Shown: positions 1-10,167, numbered from the stretch's first letter. The stretch is 47,189 nucleotides of DNA from Mycobacterium sp. KBS0706 (GCF_005938675.2 NZ_VCCH02000064.1:1-47189), one strand, 5' to 3'. Translations and numbers: made by a program. The notes: generated by a model from the sequence alone, not told the origin.

Positions 1-26
1 GCAAGCCCGGCAATGACAAAGAGGGG
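1..26. repeat. partial palindromic repeat, family B
   Basis: The first bases match one arm (AAGCCCGGCAATGACAA) of the palindromic repeat also found at 2123-2200 and 22598-22688. The copy is cut by the window edge and lies just downstream of ureC. No gene is visible between it and the ureC stop. Confidence 0.6.
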
Positions 27-50
27 ATCGTCGCCATTCTCAAGTGTTCC

Positions 51-1760
<1,710 letters not shown>

Positions 1761-1770
1761 GTCGGCCTCC

Positions 1771-2091
1771 TCAGCCCTTGACCGGATCGAGTGGCCCCAT
1801 GACCACCTGGCGGAAGCCGATCGCGACGCGGGCGCCGGCCAGAGCGACCAGCCGCACCTCGCGGCTCTGCCCCGGCTCGAACCGCACCGCGGTGCCGGAG
1901 GCGATGTCCAGCCGCCGCCCCCGCGCCTTGTCCCGGTCGAAGGACAGGGCCGGGTTGGTCTCGTAGAAGTGGTAGTGGCTGCCGACCTGGACCGGCCGGT
2001 CGCCGGTGTTGGCCACGGTCAGGACGATGCTGTCGCGACCCGCGTTCAGCTCGATCGTGCCCTGCGCCGGAATGAGTTCGCCCGGGATCAT
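1771..2091 (-). CDS. ureB: urease subunit beta
   Basis: Small structural subunit of urease, 106 residues, starting MIPGELIPAQGTIELN, the usual N-terminus of the family. It packs with UreA and UreC in the (alpha-beta-gamma)3 enzyme. It also carries the conserved GSHYHFYETN segment. It sits 10 bases before ureC and is probably translated with it. The gap to ureA upstream is unusually long (151 bases) because a palindromic repeat lies there. Confidence 0.97.
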   Translation of the reverse strand: MIPGELIPAQGTIELNAGRDSIVLTVANTGDRPVQVGSHYHFYETNPALSFDRDKARGRRLDIASGTAVRFEPGQSREVRLVALAGARVAIGFRQVVMGPLDPVKG

Positions 2092-2122
2092 TGGCAGTTC
2101 CTCCGGGCGGACAAGCCAACGC

Positions 2123-2200
2123 TGTCATGCCCGGGCTTGACCCGGGCATCCAGAGTCTGTCGAGACCTTCTGGATTGCCGGGTCAAGCCCGGCAATGACA
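2123..2200. repeat. palindromic repeat, family B, between ureA and ureB
   Basis: A 78-base element begins TGTCATGCCCGGGCTTGACC and ends with a near-complement, GGTCAAGCCCGGCAATGACA. Each half is also a hairpin (CCGGGCTTGACCCGG type). Related copies lie at 1-26 and 22598-22688. Transcribed within the urease mRNA it should form a strong cruciform-like structure between ureA and ureB. Confidence 0.85.
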
Positions 2201-2242
2201 AGGAAAAGGAAGCGGGTTGGAAACCGGTCATCCCCATCCTCC

Positions 2243-2545
<303 letters not shown>

Positions 2546-2567
2546 GGGGTGTCCTCCCGGTCTTTCA

Positions 2568-3446
2568 TCAGCATTGCCAGACGCGCGGCAGCGGGCGCCC
2601 GGCCCGCAGGATGCCGAGCGCCGAGATCAAATCGCGCCGCAGCACCGCACTGTCCGCCGCGGCGAAGCGGGCGACCAGCAGGCCGTTCCAGGCGCTGGCG
2701 CCGGCCAGGCCTTCGGCCCCGGCCAAGACCGCGCGCAGCGGATCGATCAGCGCCTGCGCCTCGGGCGCCGCCAAGAGCAGCGTCGCCACCGCCCGGGCAC
2801 CGCGGCCGAGGCCCGGCCGGTCCAAGGCCGCCGCCGGGTTGCCGTCGACCGCCAGCGCATCGGCGTAGGCCAGCCTGCCGTCGCGGCGGATCCGCCAGGC
2901 GTCGCGCAACGCGCCCTGGCGCACCGTCTCGCCCATCGCCGCCCGGCCGAACACGATCGCCTCGACCCCGAGGAAGCGGGCGTCGCCGCGCAGCTCGACC
3001 TGCAGGTCGCGGTCGAGGCGGGCACGGTCGAACAGGATGGTCTCCTGCGGCAGCCATTCCGCCGTGGCGCCGGGTTCGACCATGAGCCGGGTCTCGATCC
3101 GCGCCGCGTCGCCGAGCGAGCGGTAGATCCGCTCCGCAGCCTGCCCGGCCACGGTCGCCGCCGTGCCCTCGCCCCAGCGCACCGCCTGCTGCAGCCGGTC
3201 GCCGCCGGTCAGACCGCCCGCCGTGTTCAGCAGCACGGCGCCAGCGAAGGCCCCGGCCTCGCGCCGCGGGAAGCGCGCCTTGGCGCAGCCCTCCTGGAAC
3301 AGCGCGGCCAGCACGGTCTCGGCCCCGCGCCGCTTGAAGCCGAGGTCGAGCCGGCCGCGGGCGCGCGCCAGCGGCACCGGCTGGGCCGACGGCTCCGACC
3401 AGGCGGAGGCGTCAGACCGTAAGGTGACGACGGACGCTGTCTTCAT
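2568..3446 (-). CDS. ureD: urease accessory protein UreD
   Basis: Chaperone that binds apo-urease and, with UreF and UreG, delivers nickel to the active site. It has 292 residues from the ATG at 3446; the frame stays open further upstream but inside urtE. Family marks are NTAGGLTGGDRL and GQAAERIYRS in the first half. The start overlaps the end of urtE by 35 bases, so it is probably translated from the urt transcript. This links urea uptake directly to urease maturation. Confidence 0.93.
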   Translation of the reverse strand: MKTASVVTLRSDASAWSEPSAQPVPLARARGRLDLGFKRRGAETVLAALFQEGCAKARFPRREAGAFAGAVLLNTAGGLTGGDRLQQAVRWGEGTAATVAGQAAERIYRSLGDAARIETRLMVEPGATAEWLPQETILFDRARLDRDLQVELRGDARFLGVEAIVFGRAAMGETVRQGALRDAWRIRRDGRLAYADALAVDGNPAAALDRPGLGRGARAVATLLLAAPEAQALIDPLRAVLAGAEGLAGASAWNGLLVARFAAADSAVLRRDLISALGILRAGRPLPRVWQC

Positions 3447-4107
3447 CGAGCGCAGTCTTGTCCCCGTCCACCACGACCTCGCCGCGATCCAGCACGACGA
3501 GGCGCTGGCCCAGCGCATGAGCGAAGTCGAAATACTGCTCGACCAGCAGGATCGCCATGGTGCCGCGGTCGCGCAGCATCGCGATGACGCGGCCGATGTC
3601 CTTGATGATCGACGGCTGGATGCCCTCGGTCGGCTCGTCCAGGATCAGCAGCCGCGGCCGGGTCACCAGGGCCCGGCCGATCGCCAGCTGCTGCTGCTGC
3701 CCGCCGGACAGGTCGCCGCCGCGCCGGCCGAGCATCGACTTCAGCACCGGGAACAGCTCGAAGATCTCGTCCGGAATCCGCCGCTCGCGCCACGGCAGCA
3801 CGGCGAAGCCGGTTTCCAGATTCTCCTTCACCGTCAGCAGCGGGAAGATCTCACGCCCCTGTGGCACGAAGGCGATGCCGCGCCGCGCGCGTTCCGCCGT
3901 CGGCAGCCGGGTGATGTCATCGCCCTCCCACAACACCTTCCCGGCCGCGACTGGCTGCTGGCCGACGATGGCGCGCAGCGTGCTGGTCTTGCCGACACCG
4001 TTGCGGCCGAGCAGGCAGGTCACCTCACCCTTGCCGACGCCGAGCGAGATCCGCCGCAGCGCCTGGGCCGCGCCGTAGAACAGGTCGATGCCTTCCACGC
4101 TGAGCAT
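3412..4107 (-). CDS. urtE: urea ABC transporter ATP-binding protein UrtE
   Basis: One of the two ATPases of the branched-chain-amino-acid-type urea importer, LivF-like, 231 residues. Walker A is GRNGVGKTS, the signature is LSGGQQQQLAIG and Walker B is LLILDEP. It follows urtD by 3 bases. Its 3' end overlaps ureD. Assignment to urea rather than amino acids rests on position between urtABCD and urease. Confidence 0.95.
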   Translation of the reverse strand: MLSVEGIDLFYGAAQALRRISLGVGKGEVTCLLGRNGVGKTSTLRAIVGQQPVAAGKVLWEGDDITRLPTAERARRGIAFVPQGREIFPLLTVKENLETGFAVLPWRERRIPDEIFELFPVLKSMLGRRGGDLSGGQQQQLAIGRALVTRPRLLILDEPTEGIQPSIIKDIGRVIAMLRDRGTMAILLVEQYFDFAHALGQRLVVLDRGEVVVDGDKTALDEDSVRRHLTV

Positions 4108-4110
4108 GCC

Positions 4111-4875
4111 CTAGCGCCCCAGATAGACGTCGATGACGCGGGGGTCGGCGCTGACGGCGTCGAGCGGCCCTTCGGCCAGCACCGAGCCTTCGTGCAGCAC
4201 CGTCACCTTGACGTCGAGGGCGCGGACGAAATGCATGTCGTGCTCCACCACCACCACGGAGCGGGTCTTGTTGATCTCGCGCAGCAGGATCGCCGTCTCC
4301 TCGGTCTCGGCATCGGTCATGCCGGCCACCGGCTCGTCCACCAGCAGCAGCGCCGGCTCCTGCGCCAGCAGCATGCCGATCTCGAGCCACTGCTTCTGGC
4401 CGTGCGACAGCGCCCCGGCCAGCCGGTCGCGATGCGCCGTCAGCTTGGTCGTTTCCAGGATTTCGCCGATCCGCTCCGCCGTGTCGGGGCGGGGGCGGCC
4501 GAACAAGAGGTTGGTCGGCGATCGCGGGCCGGCCAGGGCGAGGAGGAGGTTGTCCCCGACCGTGTGACTGTCGAACACCGTCGGCTTCTGGAACTTGCGT
4601 CCGATGCCGAGGCCCGCGATCGCCGTCTCGTCCAGCCGGGTCAGGTCGTGGGTGCCGCGGAACAGCGCCTCGCCCTGGTCCGGCCGGGTCTTGCCGGTGA
4701 TGACATCCATCATCGTGGTCTTGCCGGCTCCGTTCGGGCCGATGATCGCCCGCATCTCGCCCGGCTCGATCACAAGCGACAGGGCGTTGAGCGCCCGGAA
4801 GCCGCTGAAAGTGACGGTGACGCCGTCGAGATACAGCAGCGCCTGGGTGGCGGCCGCGGAATCGATCGGACTCAT
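4111..4875 (-). CDS. urtD: urea ABC transporter ATP-binding protein UrtD
   Basis: Second ATPase of the urea importer, LivG-like, 254 residues. Walker A is GPNGAGKTT, the signature has the UrtD-typical LSHGQKQWLEIG and Walker B is LLLVDEP. The start overlaps the urtC stop (ATGA, 4872-4875), indicating translational coupling. It acts on the cytoplasmic face with UrtE to drive the UrtB/UrtC channel. Confidence 0.95.
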   Translation of the reverse strand: MSPIDSAAATQALLYLDGVTVTFSGFRALNALSLVIEPGEMRAIIGPNGAGKTTMMDVITGKTRPDQGEALFRGTHDLTRLDETAIAGLGIGRKFQKPTVFDSHTVGDNLLLALAGPRSPTNLLFGRPRPDTAERIGEILETTKLTAHRDRLAGALSHGQKQWLEIGMLLAQEPALLLVDEPVAGMTDAETEETAILLREINKTRSVVVVEHDMHFVRALDVKVTVLHEGSVLAEGPLDAVSADPRVIDVYLGR

Positions 4876-6008
4876 CGCGGCGACTCCGTCGCCACTTCCG
4901 CCGCGCGGCGGGTGGGTCGGGCGCGCCAGGAGTGCCAGGCCGCCTGGACCGCGCCGACGATGCCCTTGGGCAGCACCAGCGTCACCAGGATGAACAGCCC
5001 GCCCAGGGCGAACAGCCAGAACTCCGGCAGCAGGTTGGTGAAGACGGTCTTACCGAGATTGACCGCGACCGCGCCGATGATCGGCCCCACCAGCGTGCCG
5101 CGGCCGCCGACCGCGACCCAGATCACCGCCTCGATCGAGTTGGCCGGGGCGAATTCGCCCGGGTTGATGATGCCGATCTGCGGCACGTAGAGCGCGCCGG
5201 CCACGCCCGCCATCATCGCCGACAGGGTGAACACCACCAGCTTGTAGGATTCGACGCGGTAGCCGAGGAAGCGGGTGCGGCTTTCGGCGTCGCGGATGGC
5301 CACCAGCACCTTGCCGAAGCGCGACCGGGTGATCGCCCGGCACATCAGGAAGGCGGCGGCAAGCGCGATCGCTGAGGCCAGGAACAGCCCGGCCCGCGTC
5401 GCATCCGCCTGCAGGCTGAAGCCCAGCAGGTCCTTGAAGTCGGTCAGGCCGTTGTTGCCGCCGAAGCCCATGTCGTTGCGGAAGAAGGCCAGCAGCAGGG
5501 CATAGGTCATCGCCTGGGTGATGATCGACAGATAGACGCCGGAGACGCGGCTGCGGAAGGCGAACCAGCCGAACACGAAAGCCAGCGCGCCGGGCACCAG
5601 CAGCACCATCAGAACCGCGAACCAGAATTGATCGAAACCGAGCCAGTACCAGGGCAGCTCCGGCCAGTTCAGGAACACCATGAAGTCCGGCAGCACCGGG
5701 TTGCCGTAGACGCCGCGCGGGCCGATCTGGCGCATCAGATACATGCCCATGGCGTAGCCGCCGAGGGCGAAGAAGGCGCCGTGGCCGAGGCTGAGGATGC
5801 CGACATAGCCCCAGACCAGGTCGATCGCCAGCGCCAGCAGCGCGTAGCACAGATACTTGCCCATCAGGCTGACGGCATAGCCGGGCACGTAGAGCGCCGA
5901 GTCCGGCGGCAGCGCCAGGTTCGCCAGCAGCACCAGCACCGCCACGGCGACGAGGCCGAGGGCGAAGGCCGGGCCGCCGGAGGCGCGGAGGAGACGGGCC
6001 GTGATCAT
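4872..6008 (-). CDS. urtC: urea ABC transporter permease UrtC
   Basis: LivM-type permease, 378 residues, with about ten hydrophobic segments. The ATG at 6008 overlaps the urtB stop (ATGA), so this start is preferred over the longer open frame upstream. Typical motifs are GYVGILSLGHGAFFALGGYA near residue 70 and the late VAVGGRGTLVGPIIGA loop that contacts the ATPases. It pairs with UrtB to form the membrane channel. Confidence 0.95.
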   Translation of the reverse strand: MITARLLRASGGPAFALGLVAVAVLVLLANLALPPDSALYVPGYAVSLMGKYLCYALLALAIDLVWGYVGILSLGHGAFFALGGYAMGMYLMRQIGPRGVYGNPVLPDFMVFLNWPELPWYWLGFDQFWFAVLMVLLVPGALAFVFGWFAFRSRVSGVYLSIITQAMTYALLLAFFRNDMGFGGNNGLTDFKDLLGFSLQADATRAGLFLASAIALAAAFLMCRAITRSRFGKVLVAIRDAESRTRFLGYRVESYKLVVFTLSAMMAGVAGALYVPQIGIINPGEFAPANSIEAVIWVAVGGRGTLVGPIIGAVAVNLGKTVFTNLLPEFWLFALGGLFILVTLVLPKGIVGAVQAAWHSWRARPTRRAAEVATESPR

Positions 6009-7762
6009 GATTCCACCGCCCGTCCCTTCAGCGGGAACAGCCCGCGCGGCTTGCGCTGGATGAACAGGATGATCCCGACCAGGATGACGATCTTGCCCAG
6101 CACCGCGCCGGCGAAGGGCTCCAGGAGCTTGTTGGCGACGCCGAGCGACAGCGCCCCGACCAGCGTGCCCCACAGATTGCCGACACCGCCGAACACCACG
6201 ACCATGAAGCTGTCGATGATGTAGCCCTGGCCGAGATTGGGGCTGACATTGTCGATCTGGCTGAGCGCCACCCCGGCGATGCCGGCAACGCCGGAGCCGA
6301 TGCCGAAGGTCAGCATGTCGACCCGGCCGGTGCGGATGCCCATCGCCGCCGCCATGCGCCGGTTCTGCGTCACCGCCCGCATCTGCAGGCCCAGCGCCGT
6401 ATAGCGCAGCACCAGCATCAGCGCGGCGAAGACCAGGAGGGCGAAGACGATGATCCAGAGCCGGTTCCAGGTCAGGGTCAGCCCGCCCAGGTCGAAGGCG
6501 CCGGACATCCAGGCCGGGTTGCCGACCTCGCGGTTCGACGGGCCGAAGATCGTCCGCACCGCCTGCTGCAGGATCAGCGACAGGCCGAAGGTGGCCAAGA
6601 GCGTCTCCAGCGGCCTGCCGTAGAGGAAGCGGATGATGGTGCGCTCGATGGCGACGCCGGCCAGCCCCGCGACCAGGAAGGCCAGCGGCAGCGCCACGGC
6701 CAGGGAATAGTCGAACAGGTTCGGCGCATAGGTGCGGAACGCCTCCTGCACCAGGAAGGTAGTGTAGGCGCCGAGCATGACGATCTCGCCATGCGCCATG
6801 TTGATCACGCCCATAACGCCGAAGGTGATGGCCAGGCCGATCGCGGCGATCAGCAGCACCGAGCCGAGGCTGAGCCCGTAATAGAGGCTCTGCACCCCGT
6901 TCCAGATCGCCAGCCGGGTGTCGATCCGGCCGATCGCGGACTCCGCCGCGGCGGCGACGGCCGGGGACGGGCTCGGGATGCCGGACAGCAGCGCCCGCGC
7001 CTCCTGGTCGCCGCGGGCGGCGACGGTGTCGATCGCCGACAGCAAGGCGTCGTCGCTGCCGCCCTTGGCCAGCAGGATGGCGGCACGGGCCTCGACGAAG
7101 GCTCGGCTCACCGCCGGATCGGTCTCACGCGCCAGCGCCGCCTCTAGCGCGGGCAGCGCCTTGTCGTCGCGCGACTTGAACACCGCGGCGGCGGCGTCGA
7201 GCCGCTTGGCCGGGTCGGGCGCCAGCAGGGTCAGCGACCCCATCGCCGCCTCGATCGCCCGCCGCACCCGGTTGTTGACCCGCACCGGCTTGGCGCCGGC
7301 CGGGGCTTCGGTGAGCGCCGCCCCGGTGGCGGCGTTGAGATAGCCACCGGCCTCGGTCTTGATCGCGACCGCGCCCGGCGCCGCGATCAGCCGGCCGGCG
7401 GCCAGCGCCTCCAGCACGACCGGCGCCTGCGCATCACCCGAGGCGGCGACCCCGTCCACCCCGGCGGCGATGTCGTCGTAATTGGTGGAGGCGAACTTCG
7501 CCAGCACCTCCGCCGGGATCTCGGCCCGGGCGGAGAACGGGAGGATCAAGAGCAGAAGTGCAAGGATGCGAACGACATGACGAGACCGGAACGATGCGTT
7601 GCCTCTCCCGCTTGCGGGAGAGGTCGGAGACGCGAAGCGGCTCCGGGTGAGGGGGTTTCGTCGAGGCCGGGGCCCGCCCTCACCCGGTCGTCCTACGGAC
7701 GCCCGACCTCTCCCGCCAGGCGGGAGAGGCAACGCGTTGGATCTTGCCATGTCGTGCATCAC
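6005..7762 (-). CDS. urtB: urea ABC transporter permease UrtB, with repeat-encoded N-terminal insert
   Basis: LivH-type permease with the periplasmic alpha-helical domain typical of UrtB before the membrane part (about residues 80-290), then segments such as GVMGVINMAHGEIVMLGAY. The frame starts at GTG 7762 (or ATG 7759 or 7750), with a GAGG ribosome site after urtA. Residues about 10-56 are encoded by a palindromic repeat (7596-7735). The signal-peptide-like stretch RILALLLLILPFSARA follows this insert. No ATG or GTG occurs in frame between repeat and signal sequence, so the insert is either translated or a CTG/TTG start is used. At 585 residues it is about 50 longer than I expect for the family. 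Confidence 0.9.
   Translation of the reverse strand: MMHDMARSNALPLPPGGRGRASVGRPGEGGPRPRRNPLTRSRFASPTSPASGRGNASFRSRHVVRILALLLLILPFSARAEIPAEVLAKFASTNYDDIAAGVDGVAASGDAQAPVVLEALAAGRLIAAPGAVAIKTEAGGYLNAATGAALTEAPAGAKPVRVNNRVRRAIEAAMGSLTLLAPDPAKRLDAAAAVFKSRDDKALPALEAALARETDPAVSRAFVEARAAILLAKGGSDDALLSAIDTVAARGDQEARALLSGIPSPSPAVAAAAESAIGRIDTRLAIWNGVQSLYYGLSLGSVLLIAAIGLAITFGVMGVINMAHGEIVMLGAYTTFLVQEAFRTYAPNLFDYSLAVALPLAFLVAGLAGVAIERTIIRFLYGRPLETLLATFGLSLILQQAVRTIFGPSNREVGNPAWMSGAFDLGGLTLTWNRLWIIVFALLVFAALMLVLRYTALGLQMRAVTQNRRMAAAMGIRTGRVDMLTFGIGSGVAGIAGVALSQIDNVSPNLGQGYIIDSFMVVVFGGVGNLWGTLVGALSLGVANKLLEPFAGAVLGKIVILVGIILFIQRKPRGLFPLKGRAVES
7596..7735. repeat. palindromic repeat, family A, inside urtB
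   Basis: A 140-base element bounded by perfect 16-base inverted repeats (GCGTTGCCTCTCCCGC at 7596-7611 and its complement at 7720-7735). Its core, 7616-7655, matches 20067-20106 at 36 of 40 bases. The core folds into a CGGA..CGC-GAA-GCG..TCCG hairpin. It is open in the urtB frame. Confidence 0.85.
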
Positions 7763-7785
7763 CCGATTGCCTCAGGCCTGGGACA

Positions 7786-9078
7786 TCACGACCCCGACCC
7801 GCCGCACTTGCCGGTCTTGACGTTGAAGTTCCCGCAGGCCAGCGGCTTGCGCCAATCCGAGATCAGGTCCTTCGAGCCCTCGAGATAGTCCGACCACTCG
7901 TCGCCCACGACCTCGGGGGTCTCCGAGACCGTCTGGATCTGGCCGTCCGCCTGGATCTCGCCGATCAGCACCGGCTTGGTGATGTGATGGTTCGGCATCA
8001 TCGTGGCGATGCCACCGGTCAGGTTCGGCACCGCGACGCCGACCATCGCGTCGATCACCTTGTCGGGGTCGGTGGTGCCGGCCTTCTCCACCGCCTTCAC
8101 CCACATGTTGAAGCCGATGTAATGCGCCTCCATCGGGTCATTGGTGGTGCGCTTGTCGTTCTTGATGAAGGCGTGCCACTTGGCGATGAAGTCCTTGTTC
8201 TCCGGCGTGTCCACGCTCTCGAAGTAGTTCCAGGCGGCCAGGTGGCCGACCAGCGGGCCGGTGTCGAGCCCGGCCAGTTCTTCCTCGCCGACCGAGAAGG
8301 CCACGACCGGGATGTCGGTCGCCTTGATGCCCTGGTTCGCCAGCTCCTTGTAGAACGGCACGTTGGCGTCGCCGTTGACGGTCGAGACCACGGCGGTCTT
8401 CTTGCCGGCCGAGCCGAAGCTCTTGATCTTGCCGACCTCGGTCTGCCAGTCGGAGAAGCCGAACGGCGTGTAGTTGACGCTGATGTCCTCCGGCGCCACG
8501 CCCTTGGCCTTGAGATAGGCCTCGAGGATCTTGTTGGTGGTGCGCGGATAGACGTAGTCGGTGCCTTCCAGCACCCAGCGCTGCACCCCTTCCTCGTTCA
8601 TCAGGTAGTCAACCGCCGGGATCGCCTGCTGGTTCGGCGCGGCGCCGGTGTAGAAGATGTTGCGCGAGCTCTCCTCGCCCTCGTACTGCACCGGGTAGAA
8701 CAGGATGCCGTCGAGCTCCTCGAACACCGGCAGCACCGATTTGCGCGACACCGAGGTCCAGCAGCCGAAGGTGGCCGCGACCTTGTCGACCGAGATCAGC
8801 TGCCGCGCCTTCTCGGCGAAGAGCGGCCAGTCCGACGCCGGGTCGACGACGACCGCTTCCAGCTTCTTGCCGAGGAGCCCGCCCTTCTTGTTCTGCTCGT
8901 CGATCAGCATCAGCATGACGTCCTTCAGCGTGGTCTCGCTGATCGCCATGGTGCCGGACAGGGAATGCAGGATGCCGACCTTGATGGTGTCCTCGGCCCG
9001 GGCGGCGGTGGACACCGCCAGCCCCATGGACACCGCCAGCGCGGCGCCGATCACCCAATGTTTCTGCGACAATGCCAT
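7786..9078 (-). CDS. urtA: urea ABC transporter substrate-binding protein UrtA
   Basis: Periplasmic urea-binding protein, 430 residues, first gene of the urt-ure operon. The start ATG 9078 has an AGGGAG site 6 bases upstream; the longer frame is not needed. It has a Sec signal peptide (GLAVSTAARA then EDTIKVGILHSLSGTM). The family segments TFGCWTSVSRKSVLPVFE and LFYPVQYEGEESSRNIFYTG distinguish UrtA/AmiC-type proteins from LivJ. The likely promoter is sigma-54 dependent (9128-9142). Confidence 0.96.
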   Translation of the reverse strand: MALSQKHWVIGAALAVSMGLAVSTAARAEDTIKVGILHSLSGTMAISETTLKDVMLMLIDEQNKKGGLLGKKLEAVVVDPASDWPLFAEKARQLISVDKVAATFGCWTSVSRKSVLPVFEELDGILFYPVQYEGEESSRNIFYTGAAPNQQAIPAVDYLMNEEGVQRWVLEGTDYVYPRTTNKILEAYLKAKGVAPEDISVNYTPFGFSDWQTEVGKIKSFGSAGKKTAVVSTVNGDANVPFYKELANQGIKATDIPVVAFSVGEEELAGLDTGPLVGHLAAWNYFESVDTPENKDFIAKWHAFIKNDKRTTNDPMEAHYIGFNMWVKAVEKAGTTDPDKVIDAMVGVAVPNLTGGIATMMPNHHITKPVLIGEIQADGQIQTVSETPEVVGDEWSDYLEGSKDLISDWRKPLACGNFNVKTGKCGGSGS

Positions 9079-9127
9079 TGTGATCTCCCTGAACACGCTT
9101 GTTTGCGTCCGCATCCCCGATCGCTAC

Positions 9128-9142
9128 GCAAGTTCCAGGCCA
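9128..9142 (-). promoter_or_regulatory. sigma-54 promoter for urtA operon
   Basis: On the minus strand the sequence reads TGGCCTGGAACTTGC, with the invariant GG and GC ten bases apart and the TTGC box intact. Transcription would start near 9116, giving a short leader to urtA at 9078. Confidence 0.65.
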
Positions 9143-9167
9143 GTGGCGGAACTCCGCCATCGACGGC

Positions 9168-9212
9168 TGCCCAAGAGGGCGGCAGATGCCTTGGCTGCCC
9201 ATTCCCTGCGCA
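9168..9212. promoter_or_regulatory. two NtrC-like sites shared by urtA and nasT
   Basis: Two TGC-N11-GCA dyads lie at 9168-9184 (TGCCCAAGAGGGCGGCA) and 9196-9212 (TGCCCATTCCCTGCGCA). Each matches about 8 of the 12 NtrC consensus bases (TGCACC-N5-GGTGCA). They sit midway between two divergent sigma-54 promoters, so one enhancer could serve both. Matching was by eye. Confidence 0.45.
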
Positions 9213-9230
9213 GCGACCCCATATCCGATG

Positions 9231-9246
9231 TGGTCCGGAACTTGCT
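9231..9246 (+). promoter_or_regulatory. sigma-54 promoter for nasT
   Basis: TGGTCCGGAACTTGCT has GG-N10-GC spacing and a perfect TTGCT box. A transcript from about 9257 would carry a 27-base leader to nasT. It faces away from the urtA promoter across the shared dyads. Confidence 0.6.
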
Positions 9247-9283
9247 GGGACCGGATCAGTCCCGTTGCCCCTGTGCCCCGCGA

Positions 9284-9868
9284 ATGGTCCTGCGCATCCT
9301 GCTGGTCGATGAGAACGCCGAGCGCTGCCGCGTGGTCGAGGCGGCGCTGACCGCGGCCGGCCACGGCGTGGTCACGACCGCTAGCGGCACCGAGAACCTG
9401 CTGGCAAAGGTGCGGGAGATCGAGCCTGACGTGATCATCGTCGACCTCGACGCCCCCAACCGCGACGCGCTGGAGCATATGCGCAGCGTCAGCCGCGAGC
9501 GGCCGAAGCCGATCGTGATGTTCGTCGACCAGAGCGACGACGCCGCGATCGGCGAGGCGATCCGCGCCGGGGTCAGCGCCTATGTCGTCGACGGCCTCAG
9601 CCCGCACCGGGTGAAGCCGGTGCTGGAGGCCGCGATCGCCCGGTTCCAGGCCTTCCAGGCGATGCGCGATGAGCTGGAGAAGACCCGCGCCACCCTGGCC
9701 GAGCGCAAGCGGATCGAGCGCGCCAAGGGCATCCTGATGCAGCAGCGCGGCATGGCGGAGGACGAGGCCTACAAGGCGCTGCGCAAGCTGGCCATGGACC
9801 GCGGCAAGCCCCTGGCCGAGATCGCGGAGCAGGTGATCAGCATCAGCGAGCTGCTGACTAAGAATTAG
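9284..9868 (+). CDS. nasT: nitrate-responsive antiterminator NasT (ANTAR response regulator)
   Basis: RNA-binding regulator of nitrate assimilation, 194 residues. An N-terminal receiver-like domain (MVLRILLVDENAERC, then VDLDAPNRD) is followed by an ANTAR domain (about residues 135-190: RKRIERAKGILMQQRGM, ALRKLAMDRGKPLAEIAEQV). In characterised systems NasS holds NasT inactive without nitrate or nitrite; released NasT stops a terminator forming in the leader RNA. The matching terminator lies 250 bases downstream (10116-10167). The start is the ATG giving the canonical receiver beginning; the frame upstream is open but antisense to urtA. Confidence 0.9.
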   Translation: MVLRILLVDENAERCRVVEAALTAAGHGVVTTASGTENLLAKVREIEPDVIIVDLDAPNRDALEHMRSVSRERPKPIVMFVDQSDDAAIGEAIRAGVSAYVVDGLSPHRVKPVLEAAIARFQAFQAMRDELEKTRATLAERKRIERAKGILMQQRGMAEDEAYKALRKLAMDRGKPLAEIAEQVISISELLTKN

Positions 9869-9899
9869 GCAGATCCGAATTCGCCGCTTTTTTGCGCAT

Positions 9900-9916
9900 T
9901 GCACAATTGCGGAGCA
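9900..9916. promoter_or_regulatory. NtrC-like site upstream of nas operon
   Basis: TGCACAATTGCGGAGCA matches the NtrC dyad TGCACC-N5-GGTGCA at 10 of 12 positions. It lies about 115-130 bases upstream of the -12 element at 10030, a usual enhancer distance. NtrC identity is inferred. Confidence 0.5.
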
Positions 9917-10016
9917 GAATCTTGCCGCAGTGCAGCATGCCCCGGATGAGGGCTTCCGATCCCTAAGTCGGCCGCGGCGCTCGATCCTCGGCTCCGGGGT
10001 CACACTGCGACGCAAC

Positions 10017-10031
10017 TGGCACGTTGCTTGC
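10017..10031 (+). promoter_or_regulatory. sigma-54 promoter for nasS-nasA operon
   Basis: TGGCACGTTGCTTGC is a near-perfect -24/-12 element (TGGCACG-N4-TTGC). Transcription would start near 10043 and run through the structured leader into nasS. Confidence 0.8.
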
Positions 10032-10049
10032 GTATCTGTCTGGTGACGA

Positions 10050-10167
10050 CGGGCAATGGCGTCCGTCCGACCATATTCAGGGCGGCCCGACGCTGGGCCG
10101 TCCGGACCGGGCAAAGGCGTCCGAGGACTGCGGATCTTCCGCAGGCTCTCGGGCGCCTTTTCGTTTT
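10050..10167 (+). promoter_or_regulatory. NasT-type antitermination leader
   Basis: The leader holds two near-identical 16-base elements, CGGGCAATGGCGTCCG (10050-10065) and CGGGCAAAGGCGTCCG (10108-10123). Between them is a 9-pair hairpin with the hexaloop GACGCT (10080-10103). The second element overlaps the 5' arm (10116-10125) of a long terminator hairpin ending at 10157, followed by TTTTCGTTTT. A protein holding the second element in another fold would block the terminator. ANTAR targets are paired hexaloop hairpins; exact folding was not computed. Confidence 0.65.
10116..10167 (+). terminator. conditional intrinsic terminator before nasS
   Basis: A 10-pair outer stem (10116-10125 with 10148-10157) and a 7-pair inner stem (10128-10134 with 10138-10144) are followed by TTTTCGTTTT. 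It ends 10 bases before the nasS start, so it must be read through for the operon to be expressed. Confidence 0.8.

Noticed and set aside
9105..9118. A second GG-N10-GC match on the minus strand as urtA promoter
   Set aside because: Only the invariant bases match (GGGGATGCGGACGC). The site at 9128-9142 matches the -24 and -12 boxes far better.
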